Part shown: positions 48,566-57,359 of the stretch, in pieces
Layout: every line of letters begins with the position of its first letter
Numbering within the stretch: position 1 is the first letter of the stretch
Source: Mytilus edulis
Taxonomy: Eukaryota > Mollusca > Bivalvia > Mytilida > Mytilidae
Reading direction: 5' to 3'
Length of the DNA: 64,000 bases
NCBI RefSeq assembly: GCF_963676685.1
Contig: NC_092345.1
Span: 45,219,838 to 45,283,837, forward strand
Position numbers and translations under genes: made by a program
The notes under the pieces: model-generated
Told to the model about the DNA's origin: nothing
The model's database searches: none
Seen by the model: the letters and a program-made list of their open reading frames with translations, nothing else

Positions 48566-51500
48566 TCGTTGCGTGGGGTATAATAAATGAACCATGTGAT
48601 TAAAAGCATTAACTTTTTAAAAAGCTTTACTAGCTTGAAAAACAAATGCCCACTATCAAAACTTTAAATTAAAAGAGTTGTTAACCTTTATAGCCATTTC
48701 CGTAACTTTAAAAGACCATAGATTCTATGGCAGTACTCAATTAAAGCTTGCATAGATTCTTCAATCTATTTAAATTTCTCTGTGATTAATAGACACAACT
48801 CGTAAAACTTAAGTTTTGCAAATATAAAGACTAATATTGTCTATAAATCTAGAGCTAGCAATGGAGTTAAAAAAAATTACAATAATATTTCAGATCAATG
48901 ACTGATAAGAGGGTTGCTACAGTACAATTTTCGCGAAAGCCATCGCAAACTCCATACACCGAGTTTTTTCCTGGTGTGACACCAGGAAACTCCGACATCA
49001 CTCCCTAAATTCTCGGAGAAATTTGGGAGTATTCCCTCCGACTTCCGCGTAAATCCGTTACCTTTTGTTTATTGTATTAGCGACATCTCTCCCAGTCTGG
49101 AGTGATGCGGTGTCACACCAGGTAATTAATTGCCCTAATCCTTCTGATCTATGCCGGCACGCGACAGTCAAGGTATGCGAGATTTCTAATGTAATTAAAC
49201 AATTGTATTTCCTGTCTATTGATTATCAGTTTATATCTGATTGCTTGAAACAAATGAAAGATTAAAATCAAAATCAAAACGTTGTTGTTAATTCTTTTAA
49301 TTACTCTGTACATCTGAAACAATTTTTAAAAACAACTATATTTGATTTTGACTTCCGTTTTTTATCAGTAAATAAATATTTAATTTACTAAAAGAGATAT
49401 AATTGTGTAACAATAAACGGAGACTAACGCTGAATAAATTAGGGTAGTTTAAAGAAAAGTGACACGTCTCAAAGTTTTTTATACAAGTAAAAAAGAAAAT
49501 ATTATTCACTATCTGTTATGCTAATAAACCTACGCCATTTCCATTTTACGATTACAAAATAAAAGTTTTAAAAAGCAAAAGGTTGTTTTTATTAAATGCT
49601 TTCAATTGCATTAAAGTTTTATAAAAAAAAATCTATACTTGATTATGACCTCTGGTTTTTTTTTATCGGTAATTTATATAACTTACGAAAAGAGACATAC
49701 TTGCGTGAAAATAAACGGAAATTAACGCTGAAGGTATAAAATGTGAGAAAGAAAGAAAATTACGTGTCTTAAAACTTGTATATGCAAGAAAAAAAGAAAA
49801 TACTTTTCACCATTCCTTATGCTTAATAAGTCTACGGCATTTTCTCTTCACGATTTGTTAGCATTACTAATACTTTAGGATAAATAATACATTTCGGCTA
49901 CAACAGGAATACTTCTATAGCTGCATCAACTCGTCGTTGCATAATATTCATTTACGCAAAATGTGTTGTATTTAGAACAGTGATCTTTAAATATTTTTAA
50001 AGCAATTAATTGCCGTGGGAAGACGATACGCATCTCAGTGACCAACAGTGCGTAGTTGAACTTGAACTTGACTTTGCTCACAATATTGAATGCTAAAAAT
50101 AGTGACATCAATTTTGTCCACGAGATTTTTATTTGGCGGGAAATAGTATCATGTAACAGTAAACTCAGGTGACCTTTCTGGATAACCGTGGGAAAATTCA
50201 TTCAAGGTTTAAACTTGCTTTCTAATGATTGACATAAATTTGTGTGCGTTAAGATTGAGGCTCTAGAAGGTACTTTTACAATTGATTAACCGGATTCTAA
50301 ATTGTATTCCTTTTCTGAATTAACCAACATCAGCCTTTTATTTTTACGTTCCTCAATCAACAGAGGACATAAAACCGGACATTATTAATACGTCCATAGT
50401 CAACACTATATATTAATGGTAGACGAAAACAGGATGCATGTCGTTCAGTTCCTGATGGGCGTTGGTAGAGATCCTCTGTAAAAATTTGCCGATCGTAAAA
50501 ATCTGATCCACATTTTTTTTTGGACATATTTCTTTCTTGTAGAACAGGATATAATTTCATTTAAATATTCTATTTTATAATTGTTGAAATACTTCTTTTT
50601 ATCTTTCGACGAGGACTTTTAACTAGCTGTAAAATACGGATTGCGCCAATCCAATTTTATTTTAAATAATTAAAGATCAATAACAGATCATAAGGGATAA
50701 AAAACGATTTTTTTTCTCCATATAATTAAATATTTAAAGGTTGTGATTATTGTGTTGTGTCTGGGCGGCGAATGTATCTCAGTATTTATGAATATAGGGC
50801 TGCCACATTGCATACAAAACTATTTGTCACTTTACAGTTTCTTTTTTAAATTCAAATATTTCAAGTCGGTAATCTACCGAGGTAGTAAAACATAATATTT
50901 TACATTTCAAAATAAATTGAAAGTAACAGAGTTCACTTCTTGATCCGATAAATTAACTCTTGGGTTTAATTTTGATTGGACATATTACCGTAAAAAACAT
51001 CATTTTGTTTTAAGCCAGTTGATATTAATTTTATAATATTAAACTGTTAATGAACCGAATATTGCTCACTGAGTAGGTCATAAAAGGTTCTAATTGTGGT
51101 AAAATCGTCTTTGTTGAAAAAACAAAATTATGACCTGATCGAACTATAATGAAAATACAAAATAAGTGTTTTAATCGTATTTTTATACGTTTGTACGTTC
51201 TTTGTCATATGACAATGACATGGGCATATACATACTAGAATAATTATCTTATTTTAAATAAAAATGTCACACTTTTATCTGACAATGAAAGGACATTTAA
51301 ATAACGTATTTTAAAGCACTCAGGTGCAATCAAGATCGATTAAATGTACAAAGGTAATAAATCTTGCTAATCCGATGATGTTGTCACGCGTCATTAATTT
51401 TCAGTTCATCCGATGGGCAATAAACCAATAAACAGCCACGCGGTGTTGGGAGAGAATCTTTGGAGGAAATTGGGAGTATAATCCGTGATTCGCGGTGTCA

Positions 51501-54500
51501 CACCGCTACACTCGGAAATCGGTGATTAGAGTTCGCGATTACATACTCTCTGGGCGTACTGTATACCAGTATCAAAGATCTAGTTTTATCCCACCACATT
51601 TCCAGGTGCCTGACCCAAGTGAAGAACCTCATCAGTAGTTGTACATTATATCTTAATGATATTTTATTTTTATTCCATTATTTGGAGAATGAGGTGTTTT
51701 AATGGAGATCTATGGTTGTTACTGTTAATTTTATTCACAACTTTTATAGGGTGATGATTTAGAGCTGACATATTGTATGGATACCTTTCCATTATTGACG
51801 ACTGTATGTCCTTTTTTTAAGATTTCTTTATTTTTGTCATTAAGTTGATGTCTCAATGATGTAACCCTGTATCTCCTGTAGTTCATATCTATAGTAGGAA
51901 AATTGTTTACAAGCTGTATATATTATATATACTGTAAACCATATTATTTTCGTGCATACAGTTTTTTTTTTATCTTAAGTGCTTTCTAGCCAACTTTGTG
52001 GCAATTCATTTTTTTTAATCTTCTCATTTTCTCGATATATTTATATAAGGTTTGTGACGATTTAAATTTGCATTATTCTTCTATTCAAGAAAATAAATTG
52101 CTCCTGAAAATCAGTAGGTTTACAGTATATAAAATAATCTCTGAATACCTACATGATATCTTTAGTATATAAAATAATCTCTGAATATATACCTACATGA
52201 TATCTTTAGTATATAAAATAATCTCTGAATACCTACATGATATCTTTAGGATGATAGTCCATCACAGAATGCTTTACATAAAATAATCTCTGAATACCTA
52301 CATGATATCTTTAGGATGATAGTCCATCACAGAATGCTTTACATAAAATAATCTCTGAATACCTACATGATATTTTTAGGATGATAGTCCATCATAGAAT
52401 GCTTTACATAAAATAATCTCTGAATACCTATATGATATCTTTAGGATGATAGTCCATCACAGAATGCTTTACATAAAATAATCTCTGAATACCTACATGA
52501 TATCTTTAGGATGATAGTCCATCACAGAATGCTTTACATAAAATCTCTTGAAATAACACATAGCTGTACCCTAAAATGTTGTAAATAGAACAGCATCATC
52601 TTAAAATGAAGACATTAAATTAAAATAACATACATCAAAAAGATATGATGCTGAAAAGAGCAACAAAATAGGTAGACATATCCTAAAACTTACACATGTT
52701 TTTCCTATTAGGTCTGAATTGAATGAAATAAAGGATAAATATAATACATACTTGAGTAGAATAATGTCTTATTTAACTTGCTTCAATTTTTCACCATTAT
52801 AGAAAGTACATCCTCATTGCTCCAACTCTAGACCCCTGTCACTACTTATAACATTTACTTTAATTAAGGAATGACTGTAATATTTTTTCTGTCTATGAAG
52901 AAATAACATAAAAAATTTGGTGCACACTGAATAACGCGCGTAGCGGGTTATTTAACAGTGTGCACCACATTTTTTATGTTATTTCGAATAGACAGAAAAA
53001 ATATTACAGTCATTTCTTATAATTTAATTCTTAATTCCATTTTAAACCGTAGAAAACCATGAAAAAACATTGATGACGTCACGGTCACATGACTAAATGA
53101 TGTCTATGGTCTGATAACAAAATAACGTCAGCCAATCAGAAGACGCGTTACATCCAAAATTAAATTATTATGAAATGTTAATCAAAACAATAACTAATCA
53201 CACTATAGTTTTGTTTAAGTACAAATAATGTTATCTTGTTTGAAAATAATAGTGGCAATTATTCTTCTAATCCTGGCAGCCATGATTTGGAATTGAAGTA
53301 TTTGTTTTTGTTGTTGCTTGTACAATGTGTGCGTTTTTCAATGTTTTCATTTTACACGCCACTGCTCAGAAATTGTATTTATGTGATTGTATATTTTGCT
53401 TTTACCTTATGTATCTTATTTTTTGTTTATTCATGTTAAGCGCTTAGGGTAATTTTTCAAATTATATAATGCGCTATATAAATATTGTATAATAATAATA
53501 ATAAATGTGTGTTTTTTTTAAAAGAATTCACCTACCATTACATATTTTGGCATTGGAGGTTGGAAAACATTACAAAATTCACGAAGTACATGCTCAAAAT
53601 GTCGACCAAGGATCCTCTCTTCTGTAAATGTTAAGTATTTCTTCTCTTTTGTTTCATCCTGAAAGTTAATAAATTAAAAATCAAAAGAAGAGTTGTGTTA
53701 AATTTTTTATGAATCACATACTTTTTTTTAATTTAATTATGTTCATTGCTACAATCTTTGGCAAAAATTCTCAATCTTTTAATATATAGTACAACATTTA
53801 TAAAGTTTAATATCTGTTTCGCAGATAACGATGGATACGTTCCAATTGGCATAACCATAATTCAATCCTCTTTTACTAGAATGTGACCTTCCAAATCAGA
53901 CTTATCAATGGGTTTGTATTTACATAAGCAACACAATGGGTTCCACATGTGGAGTAGGATCTGCTTACCCTTTCTGAACATAGATCATCCCTAAATGTGA
54001 TTGGGCTTTGAGTTACTCAGTCTTTAGTTTTCTATGTCAGAATGAGTATACTGTTGTTTGTCCTTGGTCTTTTCAATTTTTTAAGGTTTATTTTTAACTC
54101 ATGACTTTGAGTGTCCCACTGGTATATTTCACCTTACTTTTTAAGCTTATATCTCTCCCTATATACAGGCGCGGATCCAGAGGGGGGGTTCCGGGGGTTG
54201 GAACCCCCCCTTTTTTTGGGACGATCAATGTATTTGAATGGGGACATGTAGTTGGAACCCCCCATTTGTCCTGGGTTAGGAACCCCCCTTTTTAAAATGG
54301 CTGCATCCGCCCCTGTATATATGACCAAGACAAGAGAAAAATCTTTTTCAGGCTATATCTACCTGTAGGATGCATTATCAATCTCCTACTTCTTAATATA
54401 CCTACCTGTCAATTTTTGGCTATCCACTTCATGTACATTTTTACATTAACAAAAACATGTGTAGTCCTTTTTTCAAATGGCAAGATGAAAGTTTAAACAG

Positions 54501-55085
54501 AAACAGAACATTATGTCTTGCTGTAAGCCACAAAGTTCAGGATATTAAATTACGTTTAAACGTTAAGAAGCAAAATTTCATATGAAAACAAATTCTTTTG
54601 TAGCCTGTCACCTGTCTTGTTTTAATGTCATGAGCGTAATTTTAGATTAAGAGTTGTATAAGAGTTGTTAAAAAAATCCCAGGAGTGATTGGAAGGTTTT
54701 AAGTATAGCTCTTTGTAAGAACCAGGCAGAGTGCGATACATGAAGGTTTCAGATTTTATCTATAATTGGCCTAGTAGAAGCCTGGTTCTTATAAAGAGCT
54801 GTACAAAAAAGTATTACTAAAACATATGTAAGGGTGGTTCAAAATTCAAATCATTTTTAGATAGCAAATACTTTAATTTTCCTTTACTTTAAAATTTTTA
54901 GTATCAAAACAAATATATATACTTCTAAGACACCCTCAATACCTTCTGGAAGAGGTTTTACTTACATCAAGGTTAGCACCACCATGTTTGTTTACATATT
55001 TATGATTAGTATCTCTTTTATTTTGCGTTATCTGCGTTTCGCCAGTAAATGTCCAATGTTTTTTCTGTGTACTAGTAGAAAACAT
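40681..55085 (-). CDS. CCNH: Cyclin H, nine coding exons
   Basis: Regulatory subunit of the CDK-activating kinase: binds CDK7 with MAT1, phosphorylates the T-loops of cell-cycle CDKs, and as part of TFIIH the RNA polymerase II C-terminal domain. Exons in coding order: 54,966-55,085, 53,536-53,658, 52,497-52,570, 47,075-47,276, 45,527-45,696, 43,270-43,340, 42,756-42,867, 41,152-41,227, 40,681-40,725. They join to 993 nt, 330 residues plus stop; human cyclin H has 323. Signature stretches are QKKHWTF near the N-terminus, AMCYFKRFYV (first cyclin box), KVEEFNVSITQFVGNL (residues 115-130), HNPYRPLEG (159-167) and PSQIALAAILSSA in the second cyclin fold. Every intron is GT-AG and phase-consistent. 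Introns are 0.4-5.2 kb and hold many mobile elements. The C-terminal tail differs from the vertebrate acidic end, so the last exon is the least certain part. Confidence 0.95.
41152..41227 (-). CDS. CCNH: CCNH exon 8
   Basis: Acceptor CATATTTTTCAG, donor GAAGAA|GTAAGT. Encodes residues 291-316: a basic-acidic segment with KRKLQEMLDDEDE and KRMKIEE that corresponds to the charged C-terminal region of vertebrate cyclin H. Confidence 0.85.
41849..41993. repeat. Foldback element in CCNH intron 7
   Basis: Arms 41,849-41,912 and 41,931-41,993 are near-perfect reverse complements around an 18-base loop; the arms contain CATTGTCTCGAAATATCAAT and its complement. No coding capacity. In a transcript it would make a stable ~60-bp hairpin. 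Confidence 0.9.
42756..42867 (-). CDS. CCNH: CCNH exon 7
   Basis: Acceptor TTTATTAATACAG, donor GAAAT|GTAAGC. Encodes residues 254-290, ending with the IQRKLEQCRNQE helix that matches KQKLERCHSAE of the vertebrate protein. Confidence 0.92.
43270..43340 (-). CDS. CCNH: CCNH exon 6
   Basis: Acceptor GTTTTTTACAG, donor AAAC|GTGAGT. Encodes residues 230-253 (SYMSDVLLAG ... VYQIK), the segment following the second cyclin fold. A 60-bp tandem repeat begins 17 nt upstream of the acceptor. Confidence 0.9.
43359..43779. repeat. 60-bp minisatellite, seven copies, in CCNH intron 5
   Basis: Units begin ATGAAGACAAAAGTACAGTA at 43,361, 43,421, 43,481, 43,541, 43,601, 43,661 and 43,721. Copies 4 and 5 share one C-to-A change and copy 7 has three changes. 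Because 60 is a multiple of three and the unit lacks stops, long open frames appear on both strands; they are not genes. Confidence 0.95.
44109..45300. mobile_element. Possible non-autonomous DNA element with TTGATCCCCCC blocks
   Basis: Left end CTGGTCATTTTGAAATC and right end, in reverse complement, GGACTGATCATTTTTTATCT are similar. Copies of TTGATCCCCCC lie near both ends (44,148, 44,179, 45,169, 45,230). The ends are not sharply defined and no target duplication was found. Confidence 0.4.
45258..45277. repeat. C-rich tract
   Basis: CCCTCCCCCCCCCCCCTCCC-like tract inside the right end of the element at 44,109-45,300. Confidence 0.8.
45527..45696 (-). CDS. CCNH: CCNH exon 5
   Basis: Acceptor TTATTTTCAG, donor GATAG|GTAAGA. 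Encodes residues 174-229, from TRYKSIEKSRIDK through the APSQIALAAILSSA motif, which matches TPSQIALTAILSSA of vertebrate cyclin H. Confidence 0.95.
45893..46461. mobile_element. MITE in CCNH intron 4
   Basis: Terminal inverted repeats AAAGGAGTAGGTTCAGTAAG (left) and AAAGGAGTAGGTCCGGTAAG (right, reverse complement), 569 bp apart end to end. Inside, 46,118-46,147 and 46,204-46,233 are 30-bp inverted arms with one mismatch (GAAAGTGGCCGCATTCGTGT). No coding frame; superfamily unknown and the target duplication is unclear. Confidence 0.75.
46760..46900 (+). repeat. R2 fragment in CCNH intron 4
   Basis: GTACCAAGTCAGGAATACAA to TTCCTCGAAGTTTAGTATTT, the 3' half of R2, diverged. Confidence 0.7.
47075..47276 (-). 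CDS. CCNH: CCNH exon 4
   Basis: Acceptor ATTTTTTTCAG, donor CTCAAG|GTTAGA. Encodes residues 106-173 with KVEEFNVSITQFVGNL and HNPYRPLEGLIIDLK, the most diagnostic cyclin H sequence in the window. The donor is weaker than the others but is fixed by the in-phase join to TRYKS in exon 5. Confidence 0.97.
47300..48584 (+). mobile_element. Helentron-associated-like element with 169-bp tandem repeats
   Basis: Starts with the palindrome GTGAGCACGCTCAC (47,300-47,313) and ATACCCCAC (47,314-47,322). It ends with a hairpin TTATACCCTCCGCAA / TTGCGTGGGGTATAA (48,549-48,583) whose GTGGGGTAT is the reverse complement of the 5' motif, i.e. subterminal inverted repeats. Between them are about seven copies of a 167-169-bp unit (47,385-48,500; TCCTAGAAAAA landmarks at 47,534, 47,701, 47,870, 48,039, 48,208 and 48,377). 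This layout matches non-autonomous Helentron-type elements, but the assignment is by structure alone. Confidence 0.65.
48918..51563. mobile_element. 2.6-kb TIR element in CCNH intron 3
   Basis: Ends TACAGTAC and GTACTGTA. The terminal ~100 bp are diverged inverted repeats sharing TCGC-AACTC, CACCGA and GGTGTGACACC in the same order. A perfect palindrome CCTGGTGTGACACCAGG lies at 48,970-48,986, with further GGTGTCACACC motifs at about 49,114 and 51,500. The interior has a diverged ~300-bp direct repeat (49,310-49,560 with 49,615-49,860). No transposase frame; non-autonomous. Confidence 0.55.
52125..52545 (-). repeat. Tandem array of the CCNH exon 3 end and splice donor
   Basis: A 65-bp unit repeats from the 3' half of CCNH exon 3 into intron 3. 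Four full extra copies carry the exon part that encodes SVMDYHPKDI plus the donor AT|GTAGGT, and about two more shorter copies (40-44 bp) carry only the donor side. In the unit near 52,430 the donor GT has mutated to AT. The genuine exon 3 end, at 52,497-52,545, is the first copy in transcription order. Confidence 0.92.
52497..52570 (-). CDS. CCNH: CCNH exon 3
   Basis: Acceptor TTACAACATTTTAG, donor ATCAT|GTAGGT. Encodes residues 82-105, GTAMCYFKRFYV then SVMDYHPKDI, matching [21 protein letters not shown] of vertebrates. Only the copy at 52,497 is contiguous with the 5' half of the exon. Confidence 0.95.
52866..53018. repeat. 153-bp near-perfect palindrome in CCNH intron 2
   Basis: Left arm begins AAGGAATGACTGTAATATTT, right arm ends in its complement, and the centre AATAACGCGCGTAGCGGGTT is itself nearly self-complementary, so there is almost no loop. 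The CpG-rich core stands out from the AT-rich arms. Confidence 0.9.
53536..53658 (-). CDS. CCNH: CCNH exon 2
   Basis: Acceptor TTAACTTTCAG, donor GTAATG|GTAGGT. Encodes residues 41-81 (DETKEKKYLTFTEE ... FEHVLREFCNVF ... MPKYVM), equivalent to the helix before the first cyclin box. Confidence 0.93.
53880..54135 (+). mobile_element. Penelope-like 3' tail in CCNH intron 1
   Basis: ACATAAGCAACACAATGGGT, CCACATGTGGAGTAGGATCT and AGTTTTCTATGTCAG match the tail at 63,600-63,845. Antisense to CCNH. Confidence 0.75.
54166..54315. mobile_element. 150-bp GC-rich MITE
   Basis: Ends CAGGCGCGGATCCAG and, in reverse complement, CAGGGGCGGATGCAG. Flanked on both sides by TATATA, a plausible but low-complexity target duplication. 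The interior is made of G-runs and C-runs (GGGGGGGTTCCGGGGG, GGAACCCCCC). Confidence 0.75.
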
Positions 55086-55109
55086 TTTATCTCAGTTGCT
55101 CAGTTGGAT
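54966..55109 (-). CDS. CCNH: CCNH first coding exon with 5' UTR
   Basis: ATG at 55,085; encodes residues 1-40 beginning MFSTSTQKKHWTF, matching the QKRHWTF start of vertebrate cyclin H. Donor CTTGAT|GTAAGT. A CAG acceptor after a T-run (ATATTTTTTTCAG) lies 24 nt upstream of the ATG, so 55,086-55,109 is 5' UTR and a non-coding exon lies further up. Confidence 0.9.
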
Positions 55110-55219
55110 CTGAAAAAAAATATTTTCAATTAAAAAGTTAATACATTTATACTTGAATAACTTGATATGTCTTTCAAAATACATACTTATTGACATTTAA
55201 GTTTAATTCATGTACATGT

Positions 55220-55495
55220 AAAGCTCAGTGGTTGTCATTTGTTGATGTCGTGTGGTTCATAAGTGATCCTCGTTTCTTGTTTTTTAAAATAGATTACACC
55301 ACTGGTTATCCTGTTTGAATGGTTTTGCACTAGTCATTTTTGGGGGCCCTTTAATGCTTTATAGCTTGCTGTTCAGTGTGAGCCAAGTCTCTGTGTTGAT
55401 GGCTGTACTTTAACCTATAATGGTTTACTAATTCAAATTATGACTTCAATGGAGAGTTGTCCCATTGGCACTCATACCAAATCTTCTTTTACAAT
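55220..55495 (+). repeat. Interspersed repeat R1, diverged
   Basis: CAGTGGTTGTCATTTGTTGA at the start, GGAGAGTTGTCCCATTGGCA and CATACCAAATCT at the end. Confidence 0.75.
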
Positions 55496-55744
55496 GTAAT
55501 TATACCATTGTTGTTAAATTTTGAAATTTCTGAGATTAACCATATTTTTTTTTCTACTTTTTCCCATCAGATTGATTTGAAACTAAATTAGAAAATATAA
55601 AGTTTATTCATTTTTCGTATACTTGTATATTCAAGAATTGTCAAGATTATTCAATTCTTGGTATTAATTGCTTAAGAATGAAGATATAAGTTTAATAGCC
55701 TGCACAAAAACAGTAAATACATTCATTGATATTTCATCAATTAT

Positions 55745-55960
55745 ACATGACTAGTGCCACATGTGGAACAGGATCTGCTTACTCTTCCAGAGCACCTGAG
55801 ATCCCCCCCCTAATTTTTGGTTGGGTTTGTGTTGCTAAGTCTTTACTTTTCTATGTTGTTTTTGGTGTACTATTGTTTGTCTGTTTATCTTTTTATTTTC
55901 GATTTATGAGTTGAGATGTCCCTAGGGTGACTTTCGGCCTTCTTTTACAGCAGTGATTTA
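55745..55960 (+). mobile_element. Penelope-like 3' tail fragment
   Basis: GTGCCACATGTGGAACAGGA, CCAGAGCACCTGAGATC and TTTTCTATGTTGTTTTTGGT reproduce the tail of the element at 60,958-63,853. Confidence 0.8.
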
Positions 55961-56412
55961 AATCTCAGGTGATTAAATTGAGAGCTTAACCCTTTCCTCC
56001 ATGGATACTTTTTTTTTAAATACTTGATTTGCATAGAATTTTTTCAATAAAAAAAAATTCAGCAGGTTTAAATAATTAATGCATTGCAAAAACAAATATT
56101 TCATCAATGAAATTCCAGTCATAGATTCTCATGAATATCTTTCTATTAGATACAACTTTTATTAAGTCTGATGCAGTTTTCTTTGTAGGTGAGACGTTTC
56201 AACTGAGGGACTATGAGGCATCAAAAGGCGTCATTATGGAGTAAAGGAGGTGGCGTTAACCGGCGTCATTATGGAGGAAAGTTTTCATTAATTACAAGCA
56301 TTCTTTCATACAGTAGGTTTTTTTTTATATTTGGATACAAGACCATGTGGACCGTGGTCTAAAGTAGGATTTTCGAGAAAGGGCTGTTTCAATACACTTT
56401 ATTTTTATTCCA

Positions 56413-57070
56413 CAGTCAGAGCTCTGACATAAACAAGTCGATTTTTGTTTTTGACTTAAAGAAGTCAAAACATGTATTTATCATAAAAATGTGTTTTCAA
56501 TTTTAGACTTATCTAAGTCAGAAAATGACAGACTTGTTAAGGTCTATTTATGTTGATGAAAAAACTTAATTTCACTTGGTGGCCAAAATTCACAACCTAT
56601 GACAGCAAAAACCTGTCTGAGAGTTCACAAGGACTTGAGCTATCTATATGTAATTGTCTAATTGAACATCCTTACTAAACACAGATGTTTTTCCTCATTA
56701 AGTGTAGTTCCAGGTGGTTGCATTGTAAGGTTAATTAACATTATCTCCGATTTTTTAGTCTCTCATTCATATTTTTCTTTAGAAGACAAAGCATTGTCTT
56801 TCAATGTTGTCATTATTTGATTTAGATGCATGACCTCCTTATAAATATGCGTGGGTCTTGAAGTTAACCAATTTTGATCACTTATCGACTTGTAGGAGTC
56901 GATATATGCAACTTTTTGATTGTGGTCAATTATTTCTTGCTTAACAAGATTTGACTTATTAAAGTCATATTTTGTCTTGCATTAAGGGGAGACTAATCCT
57001 AAAACTTACAAATTTAGACCTCTATGAGTCAAAAGCAGATTCAGACTTATTTATGTCTGAGCTCTGACTG
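56413..57070. mobile_element. 658-bp TIR element with eight 14-bp dyads
   Basis: Terminal inverted repeats CAGTCAGAGCTCTGACATAA and CAGTCAGAGCTCAGACATAA, similarity extending about 55 bp. The 5-bp sequence TTCCA flanks both ends (target duplication). Eight degenerate 14-bp dyads of the form GAC-N8-GTC (consensus GACTTATTTAAGTC) start at 56,426, 56,453, 56,506, 56,531, 56,887, 56,953, 57,017 and 57,044. No coding frame; superfamily not recognised. Confidence 0.8.
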
Positions 57071-57359
57071 TTCCAGGTGGACCTGAGAATCTGTCCTGCT
57101 TGAACTATTGACATCATACAACAATCACTTTTCCATTGTGGTTTCAGATATTTTGTATTATGTCTTATATGACGTTAAAATTTTACGGGAACCTGTGTGA
57201 TGTCCAGTAGATAGCGATAAGGTGTACAAATGTATGTGGAGGATGAAAAGGTTGTAGCACTTTTAGTGTGGGTTTGTGGTCTAAGAGGTTGATATACAGA
57301 TGTCTACTGTGCTTAGGGTTCTGAGTTTGATTTTGACTCTGGGAGCTCAAACTATCAGT

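Noticed and set aside
47703..48645. Open frames of 69-88 residues on the - strand with repeated SSQLLSNHTTEFHETF
   Set aside because: They are readings of the 169-bp tandem unit; the repetition follows the DNA, not a protein constraint.
54101..54328. Gly/Pro-rich frames on both strands
   Set aside because: Produced by the G- and C-runs of the 150-bp MITE.
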